From contig CALLVG010000040.1 of assembly GCA_938010715.1 (NCBI GenBank), forward strand, positions 1 through 49,261: a DNA stretch of 49,261 nt, given 5' to 3'. This stretch comes from an uncultured Saprospiraceae bacterium (GTDB lineage Bacteria; Bacteroidota; Bacteroidia; Chitinophagales; Saprospiraceae). The first letter of the stretch is position 1; every line of letters begins with the position of its first letter. The translations under genes and the position numbers were made by a program. The notes below the pieces were generated by a model, which saw nothing but the letters and a program-made list of their open reading frames with translations, did not search any database and was not told where the DNA came from. Shown here one piece after another: positions 16,947 to 25,469 of this stretch.

Positions 16947-16965
16947 CAAATGTATGTATATACAT
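16947..16965 (-). promoter_or_regulatory. marR promoter -7 element with overlapping palindromic operator
   Basis: On the minus strand TACATTTG (16954-16947) followed by C matches TAnnTTTGC. The perfect palindrome ATGTATATACAT (16954-16965) abuts it on the upstream side, where a bound repressor would block RNA polymerase. The start codon is only five bases downstream, so the mRNA may be nearly leaderless. Confidence 0.6.
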
Positions 16966-17172
16966 CTAATGTTGAAACATTTAAATCAATGTTTTTAATT
17001 TTATTAACTTTTTGCTGAGCAAAAGGAGAGTTGTCTAAGAACCAAATAGTTAAAGGACATGTCGCCGTAAGTGGCGATAGAACAAATTGGAAATTTGGTA
17101 AACAACTTACCTTGATTTGGAAAATACATAAAATGAATTGACCTACTTTCATTATTTGAAGTGAATAATAAA

Positions 17173-17180
17173 TAACTTTG
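17173..17180 (+). promoter_or_regulatory. -7 promoter element of the trans-sulfuration gene
   Basis: TAACTTTG matches TAnnTTTG and lies 22 bases before the ATG at 17203. A TTTG lies 14 bases further upstream, a little closer than usual. Confidence 0.5.
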
Positions 17181-17202
17181 GGAATCTAAATGTAAATGAT
17201 TC

Positions 17203-18396
17203 ATGAAAGAACATAAGTTCGCTACAAAAGCGATTCATGCAGGCGTTCATCCCGACCCTGCTACAGGTGCAGTGATGACTCCGATCTATCAAACTTCGAC
17301 TTACGCTCAGGTCGAACCAGGGGTTCATAAGGGGTATGAATATGCGCGTACTAAAAACCCAACTCGGTCGGTCTTGGAAGCAAATTTAGCTGCTTTGGAA
17401 AATGGTTATGATGCAATTTGTTTTGGTAGTGGCATGGCAGCAATGGATGCAGTTTTGAGATTGTTTAATCCTGGAGATGAAGTCATATTGAGCAATGATT
17501 TATACGGAGGTTCTTATCGTTTGATGACCAGAGTATATGAGCGGTATGGATTGAAAGGGGTCTTTGTGGATATGCGCGATTCTAAAAAAGTTGAAGCCGC
17601 AATTACAAAAAATACAAAGTTGCTTTGGATTGAAACACCTACCAATCCGATGTTGCAATTGGTTGATATTCAGGTAGTTACTAAAATAGCTAAGGCACAT
17701 AATATTTTGTCGTGTGTTGACAACACTTTTGCTTCTCCCTATTTGCAACAACCAATTGAATTAGGTGCAGATCTCGTTTCGCACTCAGCGACGAAGTATT
17801 TGGGAGGCCACTCAGATGTGATTTTGGGAGCAGTGGTAGTCAAAACAAAAGAGTTTTCTGAGCGATTGCATTTTATTCAAAATGCAGTTGGGGCAATTCC
17901 TGGGCCACATGATTGTTTTTTGGTTTTGAGAGGCATCAAGACATTACATGTTCGTCAAAAAAGGGCTTGCAAAAACGCAAAAAAAATTGCCAAATTTTTG
18001 GTCGCTCATCCAAAAGTTAAAAACGTTTATTACCCAGGTTTGAAAACGCATCCTCAATACGAATTGGCAAAACGACAAATGAGATATGCTGGGGCAATGG
18101 TTTCTTTTGACATGGTTGGGGACAAATACGAAGATGCAAAAGTTGTTTTGAGTAATACGCATTTATTCACCTTAGCGGAGTCGTTGGGTGGGGTAGAATC
18201 CTTGATTGGACATCCTGCTTCTATGACGCATGGTTCCATCCCTAAAGAAGAAAGATTGAAAATTGGATTGACAGATTCGTTGATTCGATTAAGTGTTGGA
18301 ATTGAGGATGTTGTAGATTTGATTCGTGATTTGGAGGTTGCCTTGAAGGCTGTTAAGATTAAAGTTGAAACGGAGGTACAAAATTCTAACCCCTGA
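17203..18396 (+). CDS. Cystathionine gamma-synthase / gamma-lyase (Cys/Met PLP enzyme)
   Basis: A 397-residue fold-type I PLP enzyme. It begins FATKAIHAGVHPDPATGAV and has YEYARTKNPTR, the CFGSGMAAMDAVL PLP-phosphate block, VDNTFASPYLQQP and the PLP lysine in SHSATKYLGGHSDV (about residue 201). SLGGVESLIGHPASMTH near 332 is the classic C-terminal signature. It would act in the cytoplasm in trans-sulfuration, either making cystathionine from an activated homoserine and cysteine (MetB) or cleaving cystathionine. Sequence alone does not separate these. It stands alone with its own promoter. Confidence 0.92.
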   Translation: MKEHKFATKAIHAGVHPDPATGAVMTPIYQTSTYAQVEPGVHKGYEYARTKNPTRSVLEANLAALENGYDAICFGSGMAAMDAVLRLFNPGDEVILSNDLYGGSYRLMTRVYERYGLKGVFVDMRDSKKVEAAITKNTKLLWIETPTNPMLQLVDIQVVTKIAKAHNILSCVDNTFASPYLQQPIELGADLVSHSATKYLGGHSDVILGAVVVKTKEFSERLHFIQNAVGAIPGPHDCFLVLRGIKTLHVRQKRACKNAKKIAKFLVAHPKVKNVYYPGLKTHPQYELAKRQMRYAGAMVSFDMVGDKYEDAKVVLSNTHLFTLAESLGGVESLIGHPASMTHGSIPKEERLKIGLTDSLIRLSVGIEDVVDLIRDLEVALKAVKIKVETEVQNSNP

Positions 18397-18427
18397 TTAT
18401 TCAACTTTGTTACAATTTATTCTTTAC

Positions 18428-18548
18428 ATGTTCCTAAGTAGTCATTTTTGAGTGGTAGTTTTTCGATTATTCTTCGTTGCGAAAAAGCTCATTTATACTC
18501 GATAAACTCCCTTTCCTACGCCTCTACTAATCAAAAAATTACTAACTC
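18428..18548 (+). repeat. R2 intergenic repeat, copy 2
   Basis: Inverted match to 4962-5088, with GTAGTTTTTCGATTATTC, TTCGTTGCGAAAAA and CTAATCAAAAAAT in the same order. It is followed by an R1 copy, the same pairing as at 4962-5220. Confidence 0.7.
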
Positions 18549-18617
18549 AAGAAAGTTAGTAAAGTTGGAAAAATAACTCACTTCAATTTCGAAGCATTAT
18601 TCTTACAACTTTACATA

Positions 18618-18738
18618 GTATTACTCAAAAAATAACTTCCCTCTTCAATTCAAAAAATTAGCTCGAAAAACCTCATTATCAATCAATTTTCCTTCACTAA
18701 TTTTTTGAAATCGGGAACTTATTTTTTGAGCGTTCCTT
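18618..18738 (-). repeat. R1 hairpin repeat, copy D
   Basis: Reverse-orientation copy of the 5101-5220 element, ending in TTTTTTGAGCGTTCC. A further half-arm (CTTATTTTTTGAGC) follows at 18743-18756, just before the alpha/beta hydrolase start. R2 and R1 fill the 18397-18774 gap. Confidence 0.85.
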
Positions 18739-18774
18739 AACTACTTATTTTTTGAGCATTTTTAAATTCCCAAT

Positions 18775-19794
18775 ATGATTTTTAAAATTATAACTCGAAC
18801 GCTATTACTCATTATTTTATCCATCATCGGATATTGGTATTATCCATTGGCAGATACAGGGCCGTTGACTCTGGAATATCCAACGATTGCAGAAAGTGGA
18901 GCAGCTTTGGAAGCGGCCATCGCTGAAAGAGAAAGCAAAATTGAAAATTTAAAACCAAATAATGAAGCACGTTTTGTATGGGCAGATTCTACGAAAAGGA
19001 AAACGCCATATTCAATCGTTTATCTACACGGATTCAGTGCCAGCGAACACGAGGGATATCCAGTCCATGAAACTATTGCTAAAAAATATGGGATGAATAT
19101 GTTCCTCTCTCGGCTTTCACACCATGGAACAGAAGGTGTAGAAAGTTTTGATGGAATGACCGCTGATGGATTAGCTGATTCGGCAATGGAAGCCATCGCT
19201 ATTGGAAAGCAGATAGGGGAAAAAGTCATACTCATGGGAACTTCTACTGGTGGTACCGTTGGGTTGATGGCACAAGCATTTGACCCATCGCTTCACGCTG
19301 CGATTTACTATTCGCCAAACATTAGAATCTATGATCCGAATTCGGCTTTGATGCGCAAACCATTTGGCGTCCAATTGGCAAAATACATTACTGGAAAAGA
19401 ACATTATCGGATGAGTAAAGCAGATTTGTTGAAAGATTATTGGACATACGAATACCGTTTTGAAGCGCTCCCTGTTCTGATGGAATTATTGGATGAAACA
19501 ATGACGGAAGAAACTTTTCAAAAAGTAAAACAGCCAACTTTGGTTTTGGCATATTATAAAAATGAAGAAGAACAAGACAAGGTAGTTTCAGTTAAAGCGA
19601 TCGATGAAATGGTCTCACAACTTGGAGTTCCTGCCGATAAAATAGTTTATAAAAAACTCGCTACTGTTGGCAATCACGTGATGACTTGCGATATCCAATC
19701 GTCTGATATTGGAGTAGTTGTTGAAGAAACAAGCGATTTTATTGAAAATGTATTAGGAATCTCAAGTGTTGAAAATAAGTTGTCGTTAGAATAG
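18775..19794 (+). CDS. Membrane-anchored alpha/beta hydrolase
   Basis: A 339-residue protein with one N-terminal hydrophobic segment (about 8-23) and an alpha/beta-hydrolase domain. The oxyanion block is YLHGFSASEHEGYPVHE near 82. The nucleophile elbow is MGTSTGGTVGLM near 154, with Ser157. The late Asp is probably in the region after PTLVLAYYKNEEEQDKVV, and the catalytic His in VGNHVMTCDI near 302. It resembles lysophospholipase/carboxylesterase-type enzymes; substrate unknown. It is probably anchored in the inner membrane facing the periplasm. The promoter region consists of R1-derived sequence. Confidence 0.87.
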   Translation: MIFKIITRTLLLIILSIIGYWYYPLADTGPLTLEYPTIAESGAALEAAIAERESKIENLKPNNEARFVWADSTKRKTPYSIVYLHGFSASEHEGYPVHETIAKKYGMNMFLSRLSHHGTEGVESFDGMTADGLADSAMEAIAIGKQIGEKVILMGTSTGGTVGLMAQAFDPSLHAAIYYSPNIRIYDPNSALMRKPFGVQLAKYITGKEHYRMSKADLLKDYWTYEYRFEALPVLMELLDETMTEETFQKVKQPTLVLAYYKNEEEQDKVVSVKAIDEMVSQLGVPADKIVYKKLATVGNHVMTCDIQSSDIGVVVEETSDFIENVLGISSVENKLSLE

Positions 19795-19992
19795 CTTTTG
19801 GGAAGTATTTTGTGATTCAAAAATTAAAACGAATCCAAAATATCTGTATCAAATTGGGTTTAATTTCGTTTCAAATGAGGATAGATTGAGTTGATTTTAT
19901 GATTTATGTCTCCAATTAAACAATTTGAGAATCATAAGCACAATCAAAAGTTAATTAAATATTATCGGTCAACAATTATCCCCTCAAGGACT

Positions 19993-20000
19993 TAGTTTTG
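19993..20000 (+). promoter_or_regulatory. -7 promoter element of the thioredoxin-fold gene
   Basis: TAGTTTTG matches TAnnTTTG and lies 53 bases before the TTG start at 20054. Confidence 0.4.
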
Positions 20001-20053
20001 TGGTTTAATTATTGAAATAACAAGTTTAAATACTTCACTAAAAATAAAATGTT

Positions 20054-20551
20054 TTGAAAAAATTATTATTCCCGCTTTTCTTTTTGGCTATAGGCCTAAT
20101 CCAATTGAATGCTCAAAATGAAGTTTACGAAGCAGAGAACGAAGGTTGGATGGTTCTGTTAGAAGAAGCATATAATGAATCCAAAAAAACAGGAAAGCCA
20201 ATTATGGCGAATTTTACCGGTTCAGATTGGTGTGGTTGGTGTGTAAGATTAACCAAATCTGTTTTTTCAAAAGATGAATTTAAGACTTGGGCAGATGATA
20301 AGGTTGTCCTTTTAGAATTAGATTTTCCACGTAGAAAATCACTTCCTGAAAAATTAAAAGTTCAAAATCAAAGTCTTCAGCAAGCATTCCAAGTTAGAGG
20401 TTTTCCTTCTGTTTGGGTTTTTGATATGGATCGAGATGCAGAAGGCAAATACAATGTTTCTGCGCATGGCAAAACTGGATACGCACCTACGGTTGGTGAA
20501 TTTACGGGAGCGATTGAGCAGATGTTGGCACAGAGGGCGGAGAAGAAATAG
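20054..20551 (+). CDS. Exported thioredoxin-fold protein
   Basis: A 165-residue protein with a signal peptide (MKKLLFPLFFLAIGLIQLNAQ). The thioredoxin-like domain has the redox motif SDWCGWC near residue 60 and the cis-proline block VRGFPSVWVFD near 120. It resembles the DsbD-gamma/thioredoxin_7 group, which reduces or isomerises disulfides in the periplasm. The start is TTG at 20054: a nearby ATG (20049) is in another frame and meets TGA at once. A strong terminator follows the gene. Confidence 0.9.
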   Translation: MKKLLFPLFFLAIGLIQLNAQNEVYEAENEGWMVLLEEAYNESKKTGKPIMANFTGSDWCGWCVRLTKSVFSKDEFKTWADDKVVLLELDFPRRKSLPEKLKVQNQSLQQAFQVRGFPSVWVFDMDRDAEGKYNVSAHGKTGYAPTVGEFTGAIEQMLAQRAEKK

Positions 20552-20611
20552 TATTTATTAGTTCAACTTTACTAAAATTAAGTAAAACAAATTCAGTTTT
20601 ACTTCACAGTT

Positions 20612-20650
20612 AAAAAAATGGCTGAATTCATTGAATTCAACCATTTTTTT
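20612..20650. terminator. Hairpin terminator after the thioredoxin-fold gene
   Basis: AAAAAAATGG (20612-20621) pairs with CCATTTTTTT (20641-20650), with an inner GAATTC/GAATTC stem and a three-base loop. The A- and T-runs make it usable on both strands. Confidence 0.85.
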
Positions 20651-20734
20651 AACTATTTTTTTTCGTTCTTAGACAAATTCTGTGGTCAGGTCGGAGTGAA
20701 AATTTTGGTTCTGTGTTGAAATCAAGTGGGTGCA

Positions 20735-20945
20735 TTCAATTGAGCCTCAGAGCGGCGGTAATATTTTTAGCAATAAAAATTTGTAAATTCATTTTAAGTA
20801 CCAGCGGTGCGATCATATAATCGCATCGCTGGTGCTTAGAGAAATTGGAACCTCACTAATATTTCTATAAATATTAACGCCTATCTGAGACTCGCTAAAT
20901 CAATTCATTTAAAATTGGTTTACCCACTTCTTTCAACATAGAGCC
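20735..20945 (+). repeat. R4 structured repeat, copy 1
   Basis: About 205 bp matching 48580-48790. Outer arms GCCTCAGAGCGGCGGTAAT and ATTAACGCCTATCTGAG face each other. A central hairpin ACCAGCGGTGCGAT / ATCGCATCGCTGGT has one G-T wobble. Then follows a conserved tail ending in ACATAGAGCC. An R5-like half-element precedes it at 20675-20707. No reading frame. Confidence 0.85.
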
Positions 20946-20951
20946 AAAATA

Positions 20952-20990
20952 AAAGACCCCGAATCGCATGAGCCATTCGGGGTCTTTTTT
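20952..20990. terminator. Bidirectional Rho-independent terminator
   Basis: A perfect 13-bp stem AAAGACCCCGAAT / ATTCGGGGTCTTT with a ten-base loop and T-tails on both strands. It closes the minus-strand CPMC/DUF420/SCO-like group. Confidence 0.88.
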
Positions 20991-21007
20991 TATATTTTTT
21001 GAAAAAT

Positions 21008-21292
21008 CTATTCTTTATTGATAGATTCCATTTCTGCATAAAACTCTTCGTCTTCCGCTGATTTTCTGTTACGATACCAGTAAAAACCAATACTACCAAC
21101 CAAAATGTAAGGCATCACTAACATATAAAGGATACCTGCATTCAAACCTTTGCCAGCCGAGCCTCCTGCTTTCAAGTTTGATTCCGCTGACATTTTACAC
21201 ATAGGGCATTGTGCCTGAACAGTCGTTGGTACAACCATCTGTGCAGCCATCAAAAGCGATAATGTGAAAAGGATATATTTTAATTTCTTCAT
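21008..21292 (-). CDS. Small CPMC-motif membrane protein beside oxidase assembly genes
   Basis: A 94-residue protein from the ATG at 21292. The frame extends to 21319, but that codon lies inside the -7 element. A signal peptide (MKKLKYILFTLSLLMAAQMV) is followed by QCPMCKMSAESN, a possible metal or thiol site in the periplasm, and one helix (AGILYMLVMPYILVGSIGFY) before a charged cytoplasmic tail. Similar small proteins are commonly found next to DUF420 and cytochrome oxidase genes in Bacteroidota; the role is unproven. Copper handling during oxidase assembly is an inference from CPMC plus Met and context. Confidence 0.7.
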   Translation of the reverse strand: MKKLKYILFTLSLLMAAQMVVPTTVQAQCPMCKMSAESNLKAGGSAGKGLNAGILYMLVMPYILVGSIGFYWYRNRKSAEDEEFYAEMESINKE

Positions 21293-21316
21293 TATTATTG
21301 GATTAAAATTGATGTG

Positions 21317-21324
21317 CAAAGATA
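21317..21324 (-). promoter_or_regulatory. -7 promoter element of the CPMC gene
   Basis: TATCTTTG followed by C on the minus strand is a perfect TAnnTTTGC. It lies 24 bases upstream of the ATG at 21292 and rules out the longer start. Confidence 0.6.
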
Positions 21325-21351
21325 AGGGATATTTAGTAAAACCGAAAAAAC

Positions 21352-21391
21352 AACCTTTCGATTTGAAGCTGTTCTTTTTCCATTATACTTC
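21352..21391. repeat. R3 fragment overlapping the end of the DUF420 gene
   Basis: From about ACCTTTCGATTTGAAGCTG through CATTATACTTC this is identical to the left part of the R3 copy at 26262. It contains the DUF420 stop codon (21383-21385) and its last two codons, so the repeat has become the end of a gene. Confidence 0.75.
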
Positions 21392-21922
21392 GTAACAAGG
21401 TCGTAGCATCAAGTAAATTATCGGCCCAGTGATCGCTACATAAAACCAAAACGGCCAAACCCATTTAGCCAATTTTCTGTGTTTTTCAATTTGCCCCGTA
21501 TAAGCCTTTGTAAACGTAAATAATATAAATGGCAAAATCACTCCCGCCAAAATGATATGTGTTATCAACAAAAAGAAATACACGTATCGAATATTTCCTT
21601 CCATGCAGTATTTTGTTTCTGGTGTAGTAAAGTGATACAACACATAGCCAGCTAAAAATAAAATTGACAAACCAAATGCGACATAAATACTTTTACGATG
21701 TGCCTCTATATTTTTCTTTTTAATAAAGTATAAAGCCGCAGCTAAAGCTACTGCACACAGTGCATTTAAAGTAGAATAAATAGGAGGCAAAAAACTAAAA
21801 TCAATTCCCCAGTCTGGTTTATTTTCTCCTCTCATCAATACCACCAAAGCAATCACTACAATTGAGACTACAATTGAAGCGATATTCATTTTCTTTTCTA
21901 ATGCTTTATTCTCTTCCATCAT
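21383..21922 (-). CDS. DUF420 membrane protein (cytochrome oxidase assembly-type)
   Basis: A 179-residue protein with about five transmembrane helices (for example IASIVVSIVVIALVVLM, YSTLNALCAVALAAALYFI and VYFFLLITHIILAGVILPF). Its conserved histidines (EAHRKSIY, LYHFTTPETKY, LITHIIL) fit the DUF420/CtaM-like family, small integral proteins encoded with heme-copper oxidases and needed for their maturation in some bacteria. It begins two bases after the SCO-like gene stop, so they share a transcript. Its C-terminus (RPCYEV) is partly encoded by an R3 repeat fragment. Confidence 0.88.
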   Translation of the reverse strand: MMEENKALEKKMNIASIVVSIVVIALVVLMRGENKPDWGIDFSFLPPIYSTLNALCAVALAAALYFIKKKNIEAHRKSIYVAFGLSILFLAGYVLYHFTTPETKYCMEGNIRYVYFFLLITHIILAGVILPFILFTFTKAYTGQIEKHRKLAKWVWPFWFYVAITGPIIYLMLRPCYEV

Positions 21923-21924
21923 AT

Positions 21925-22524
21925 CTAAATTTCTTTATCTCTTTTTAGATCAATTTTTTTGCGTTTTGCAACTGGCAAAACCATCGCTGACTGAACCACC
22001 AATTTTTCAAAATCATCTAATGAATAATAATTTCTAATTTGTCCTTTGTAGTCTATTAATGACCAATAAGGTGTACTCAATTCAGATTGTACACCACAAT
22101 TATTAATAGACTCGTTGGACTGATGCGCAATCCAAACATGCTCCATTTGATTGCTTTCTGCAAAGTCTCCTCCCCCATTCTCATTAGAAATAATTCTAAT
22201 TACTTTAAAATCTTTTCTATCGCCAAATTGATCCACTATCATTGCTACTTGGCGATTCATTGTATCAATCAACGGAGAAGATTCTCCACTCGAAATACCC
22301 ACCAAAATCGTTTTGCTGACCAACGAATCCATTTGCTCTTTGGTGATACCAACAATATTTGATTGAGCAAAATCACCTTTCGGAAGCATGTCTTTAATAT
22401 GTCCGATTCTGTAATCTGCTCCCTTTTTGAGGTAATACCATGAGCCTGCCGGCAAAATAAAAAGAACCAAAAGCAGAAAAGCGGATACTAAAACGAAACG
22501 ACTTTTTGAAGGTTTATTTTCCAT
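21925..22524 (-). CDS. SCO1-like membrane-anchored protein lacking the copper motif
   Basis: A 199-residue protein from the ATG at 22524. The frame continues to 22560, but the -7 element lies there. One N-terminal helix (FVLVSAFLLLVLFILPAGSW) is followed by a periplasmic domain that looks thioredoxin-like (KTILVGISSGESSPLIDTMN, FKVIRIISNENG, YWSLIDYKGQIRNYYS). Position next to DUF420 suggests a SCO1/SenC relative, which delivers copper to CuA. However, the CxxxCP copper motif is absent and only one Cys (INNCGVQ) is present, so copper transfer by the known mechanism is unlikely. The family call is by context and faint similarity. Confidence 0.6.
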   Translation of the reverse strand: MENKPSKSRFVLVSAFLLLVLFILPAGSWYYLKKGADYRIGHIKDMLPKGDFAQSNIVGITKEQMDSLVSKTILVGISSGESSPLIDTMNRQVAMIVDQFGDRKDFKVIRIISNENGGGDFAESNQMEHVWIAHQSNESINNCGVQSELSTPYWSLIDYKGQIRNYYSLDDFEKLVVQSAMVLPVAKRKKIDLKRDKEI

Positions 22525-22541
22525 GTTGAAATTTAAGCGTG

Positions 22542-22549
22542 CAAAGTTA
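22542..22549 (-). promoter_or_regulatory. -7 promoter element of the SCO-like/DUF420 operon
   Basis: TAACTTTG followed by C on the minus strand, 17 bases upstream of the ATG at 22524, is a perfect TAnnTTTGC. Confidence 0.6.
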
Positions 22550-22605
22550 CTAATGTTCATCCTTTACTTACGAAGTTGTTTAAAAAAACTCATTGATTGG
22601 CTGCA

Positions 22606-23085
22606 AGCGGCAAATTTCATCCTGAATTGCGTTGAAAATCCTAATCAATGGTAGGCATCGACTGTTGTTTTTGCCTTATTCAGAATATTTTTTTTCGCTT
22701 TCGCGAAATCATTAATTCTTAGACGACTTCTACTTTCAGAACAGTCCTTTTTTAGAGTAGTTCATTTTTTTTGTTTAAAAATCAGAGAATAAAATGAGCT
22801 TTTAGGAGGTCGATTTTTCCTCAAGATGAAAATTAAATTTTATAAATCAACTTGAACCATAGCATAAAAACCACATAGTACTACTCAAAAAATAACACCT
22901 TTTCCATCAAAAGGTGTACGGAACTGCAAAAATCATTGGCTCTATGTTGGATTGAATGGGTAGTGAATCAAATTTCAAAGAAATTTGCTCGTGTTCTTCA
23001 ATGCTTTTCAATTGACCTGAATTACGTTAAAAATCCTCGTCGATACTAAAATATCGCCTGTGGTTTTTGCCTTAGGAATGGTTCA
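22606..23085. repeat. Decayed R1, R3 and R4 fragments
   Basis: The 22525-23162 gap has no gene. It holds R3-like pieces (TGAATTGCGTTGAAAATCCT at 22622 and a similar piece at 23031, each followed by GTTTTTGCC), an R1 arm (CTACTCAAAAAATAAC at 22880) and an inverted R4 tail (GGCTCTATGTTGGATTGAAT at 22939). The two R3-like pieces are followed by TTTCGCGAAATCAT. Confidence 0.5.
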
Positions 23086-23162
23086 AAATAAAATTTTCTC
23101 ACTTTCGCGAAATCATGAATGCTTAAACAACTTCATAGATGTTGTTTGAGAAAGTAAAAAAC

Positions 23163-25469
23163 TCACCCCTTAAACTTCCAATTCACTCTTATCCGAAAAT
23201 TCCTTCCCTGTTCATCTGCGAAATACCGCAAGCGATTGAGGTAGTCTCGGTATTGGGTATTGAGCAGATTATCAACCACTAAAGCGAAGTCAAGACTGGA
23301 GTGTTCAAGCGGAATGGTTATACCAATTTTTGAGTTTATTAAAGTATAACCGTCGGGAGTAGGAAGGAAATCTTGTCCTTCTTCTAATCGATTTTGACGA
23401 GCAACCATTTTTCCCGAAAGGGCGAAAAAAGGATTTTTGAAACGGTCGGTTGATTTGAAATTGTATTGCCAAGCGGAAGAAAAATTATCCGCTGGCATAT
23501 AAATCAAAGGCAAATCATCTGTTCGATTTTGACCTCTTACCATTGCATATTTGTTGACGATTTTCAAGCGTTGAGTAGGTTCGTATGTCACCTGAAAATC
23601 AAGTCCAGCAATCGTCGCATCGGCTTGCTGATAAGCAAAAACGGGGAAAGCACCCCGAATAGTCAACCGCGTTCCCTGCGGTTGAAGGTAGATAAAATTA
23701 CTTACGCTTTGGGCATAACCTAGCGCTTGTGCAAACAATTTCTTTTTGTAAAACCAATCAACAGTGGCAACTAATTTCAATGATTTCTCTGGGTTCAAAT
23801 CTCGGTTACCTTCCTCTATTCCACTTACGCCTTGGTGCAAACCGTTGCTGTACAATTCATTCACTTCAGGAGCACGAAGCATGTAGCCAAGGTTTGTTCC
23901 AATTTTAAACGCTTTAGAAAATTTGTATTTCAAACCAGAAGACAAACCGAAGTTGTGAAATTGATGATCCAAATTTTCAATCACTCTTGGGGTCGTATTT
24001 GAGATTGCATCAACATCATAAATTTTCAAATCATAACGCCCGCCTACTTCCCAAAAGCGCTTTTTATTTTCCTTTTGCAAAATCAGAAATGCAGATGGAT
24101 TGTAGGTCAAAAAATTGGGAATCAAAGGTAAAATACCCGTTCCTGGCAAATTAGCATTGTCCACCAAATTGAATTGCAAACCTGTTTTCAACAAATAATC
24201 ATTATTGAAATTTTGATTATAAACTGCCTCTAAAAAATGTTGAAATTGATTGAGATTCAATGCTGGGGTTTCAGAGCGGCCACTTCGGCGCACATCAAAT
24301 TCTTTACGATTATTGAGTTGTCCACCATATTTAAAATTCAAAACCTTTTCATCCGAAAGGAAATATTTAGATTCTAATTTCAATAAATGATGCTGTACTT
24401 TCTGATTCGGCGCATTGATTTGATAAGAAAAAGTATCTGTTGTAAAAAAAGGTTGCTCTTGCAGAAATGCACTTTCCAAATCCGTTGTGTTGCCAATATG
24501 CGAACCACGAAGGACACCAATTTCTGTATTAAAAATGCTATAGTAAAACTTGTTGTGCCAACGCTGAGAAAATTCTTTTTCGAGTTGTAGCGCAAAGTTT
24601 GCTTCTTTATTTCCAGTATTCGTCAAAAAATAACTGGGCGTGTGCGCATCTCCTTTTTGCTTAACTGTCCCTGTCATTCGCCATGCTAAGTACTTGGCGT
24701 TTTGTTCCAATTTTGCATTTAAAGTATGCCCTCTGCCGTTGGTCTGAAAACCATAATTGACCTGTCCTTGCAGGTGAGGATCATTTTCAAAGTCACCAGA
24801 TTCTACCAAAATTACACTGCCCAATGAGTTGCCACCATAAGCCAATGCACTTGCGCCTTTCACTACCGACAAGTGGTCTGCCGCAAATGGATCTATCTCT
24901 GGCGCATGGTCGTTTCCCCATTGCTGGCCAGCCTGTGTGATGCCATTATTGAGTATCGCTACTCGATTTCCAAAAAGTCCATGTACGACTGGTTTCGAAA
25001 TACCAGAACCATTTTTCAGTACACTAACCCCCGTTATCTTTTCGAGAATATCCGACAGATTTTTGTCTCCATCCTTAACAATATCAGCTTGCGAAATAGT
25101 CGAACTCGCTTGTGCGGAGTTATCGTCTTTACTGCCATGCACAACCACTTCATCCAATAGCTCGGTGTGGTGATGTAGTTTTATATCAATGATCGTATCT
25201 CTTTTGAGATTCACATATATCATTTCTGGTTCACAACCAACATGGGAGATTTCGAGGTGATAATCACCAGCACAAAGGTTCTCAACCTTAAAAAGACCGT
25301 TGTCATCAGAAACCGCACCGCGCTCCACTTCATCTACATAAACGACCGTGAAAGGCAAGGCAATACCTGAACCCTTATCGAGAATTTTCCCGATAAGGGT
25401 CAGGTTGCAATCTTGAGCAAATAGCCCATTCACAACAAAAATTGATATGAAAAGGATAAAAACTCTCAC
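23163..25469 (-). CDS. TonB-dependent outer-membrane receptor, probable metal uptake type
   Basis: A 768-residue receptor with a signal peptide (MRVFILFISIFVVNGLFAQ) and a carboxypeptidase-regulatory-like domain (about 25-105: LTLIGKILDKGSGIALPFTV). The plug domain follows (about 115-225) with GISKPVVHGLFGNRVAILNN and QAGQQWGNDHAPEIDPF, then a 22-strand-type barrel ending in FRIRVNWKFKG. The plug sequence is of the ZnuD-like type (compare 'KPVVHGL.GNRV'), known for zinc uptake, so zinc or copper import is likely. The start is GTG at 25469, sharing its G with the TAG stop of the acidic lipoprotein gene. It lies between the oxidase operon and the oxidase assembly genes. Confidence 0.9.
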   Translation of the reverse strand: MRVFILFISIFVVNGLFAQDCNLTLIGKILDKGSGIALPFTVVYVDEVERGAVSDDNGLFKVENLCAGDYHLEISHVGCEPEMIYVNLKRDTIIDIKLHHHTELLDEVVVHGSKDDNSAQASSTISQADIVKDGDKNLSDILEKITGVSVLKNGSGISKPVVHGLFGNRVAILNNGITQAGQQWGNDHAPEIDPFAADHLSVVKGASALAYGGNSLGSVILVESGDFENDPHLQGQVNYGFQTNGRGHTLNAKLEQNAKYLAWRMTGTVKQKGDAHTPSYFLTNTGNKEANFALQLEKEFSQRWHNKFYYSIFNTEIGVLRGSHIGNTTDLESAFLQEQPFFTTDTFSYQINAPNQKVQHHLLKLESKYFLSDEKVLNFKYGGQLNNRKEFDVRRSGRSETPALNLNQFQHFLEAVYNQNFNNDYLLKTGLQFNLVDNANLPGTGILPLIPNFLTYNPSAFLILQKENKKRFWEVGGRYDLKIYDVDAISNTTPRVIENLDHQFHNFGLSSGLKYKFSKAFKIGTNLGYMLRAPEVNELYSNGLHQGVSGIEEGNRDLNPEKSLKLVATVDWFYKKKLFAQALGYAQSVSNFIYLQPQGTRLTIRGAFPVFAYQQADATIAGLDFQVTYEPTQRLKIVNKYAMVRGQNRTDDLPLIYMPADNFSSAWQYNFKSTDRFKNPFFALSGKMVARQNRLEEGQDFLPTPDGYTLINSKIGITIPLEHSSLDFALVVDNLLNTQYRDYLNRLRYFADEQGRNFRIRVNWKFKG

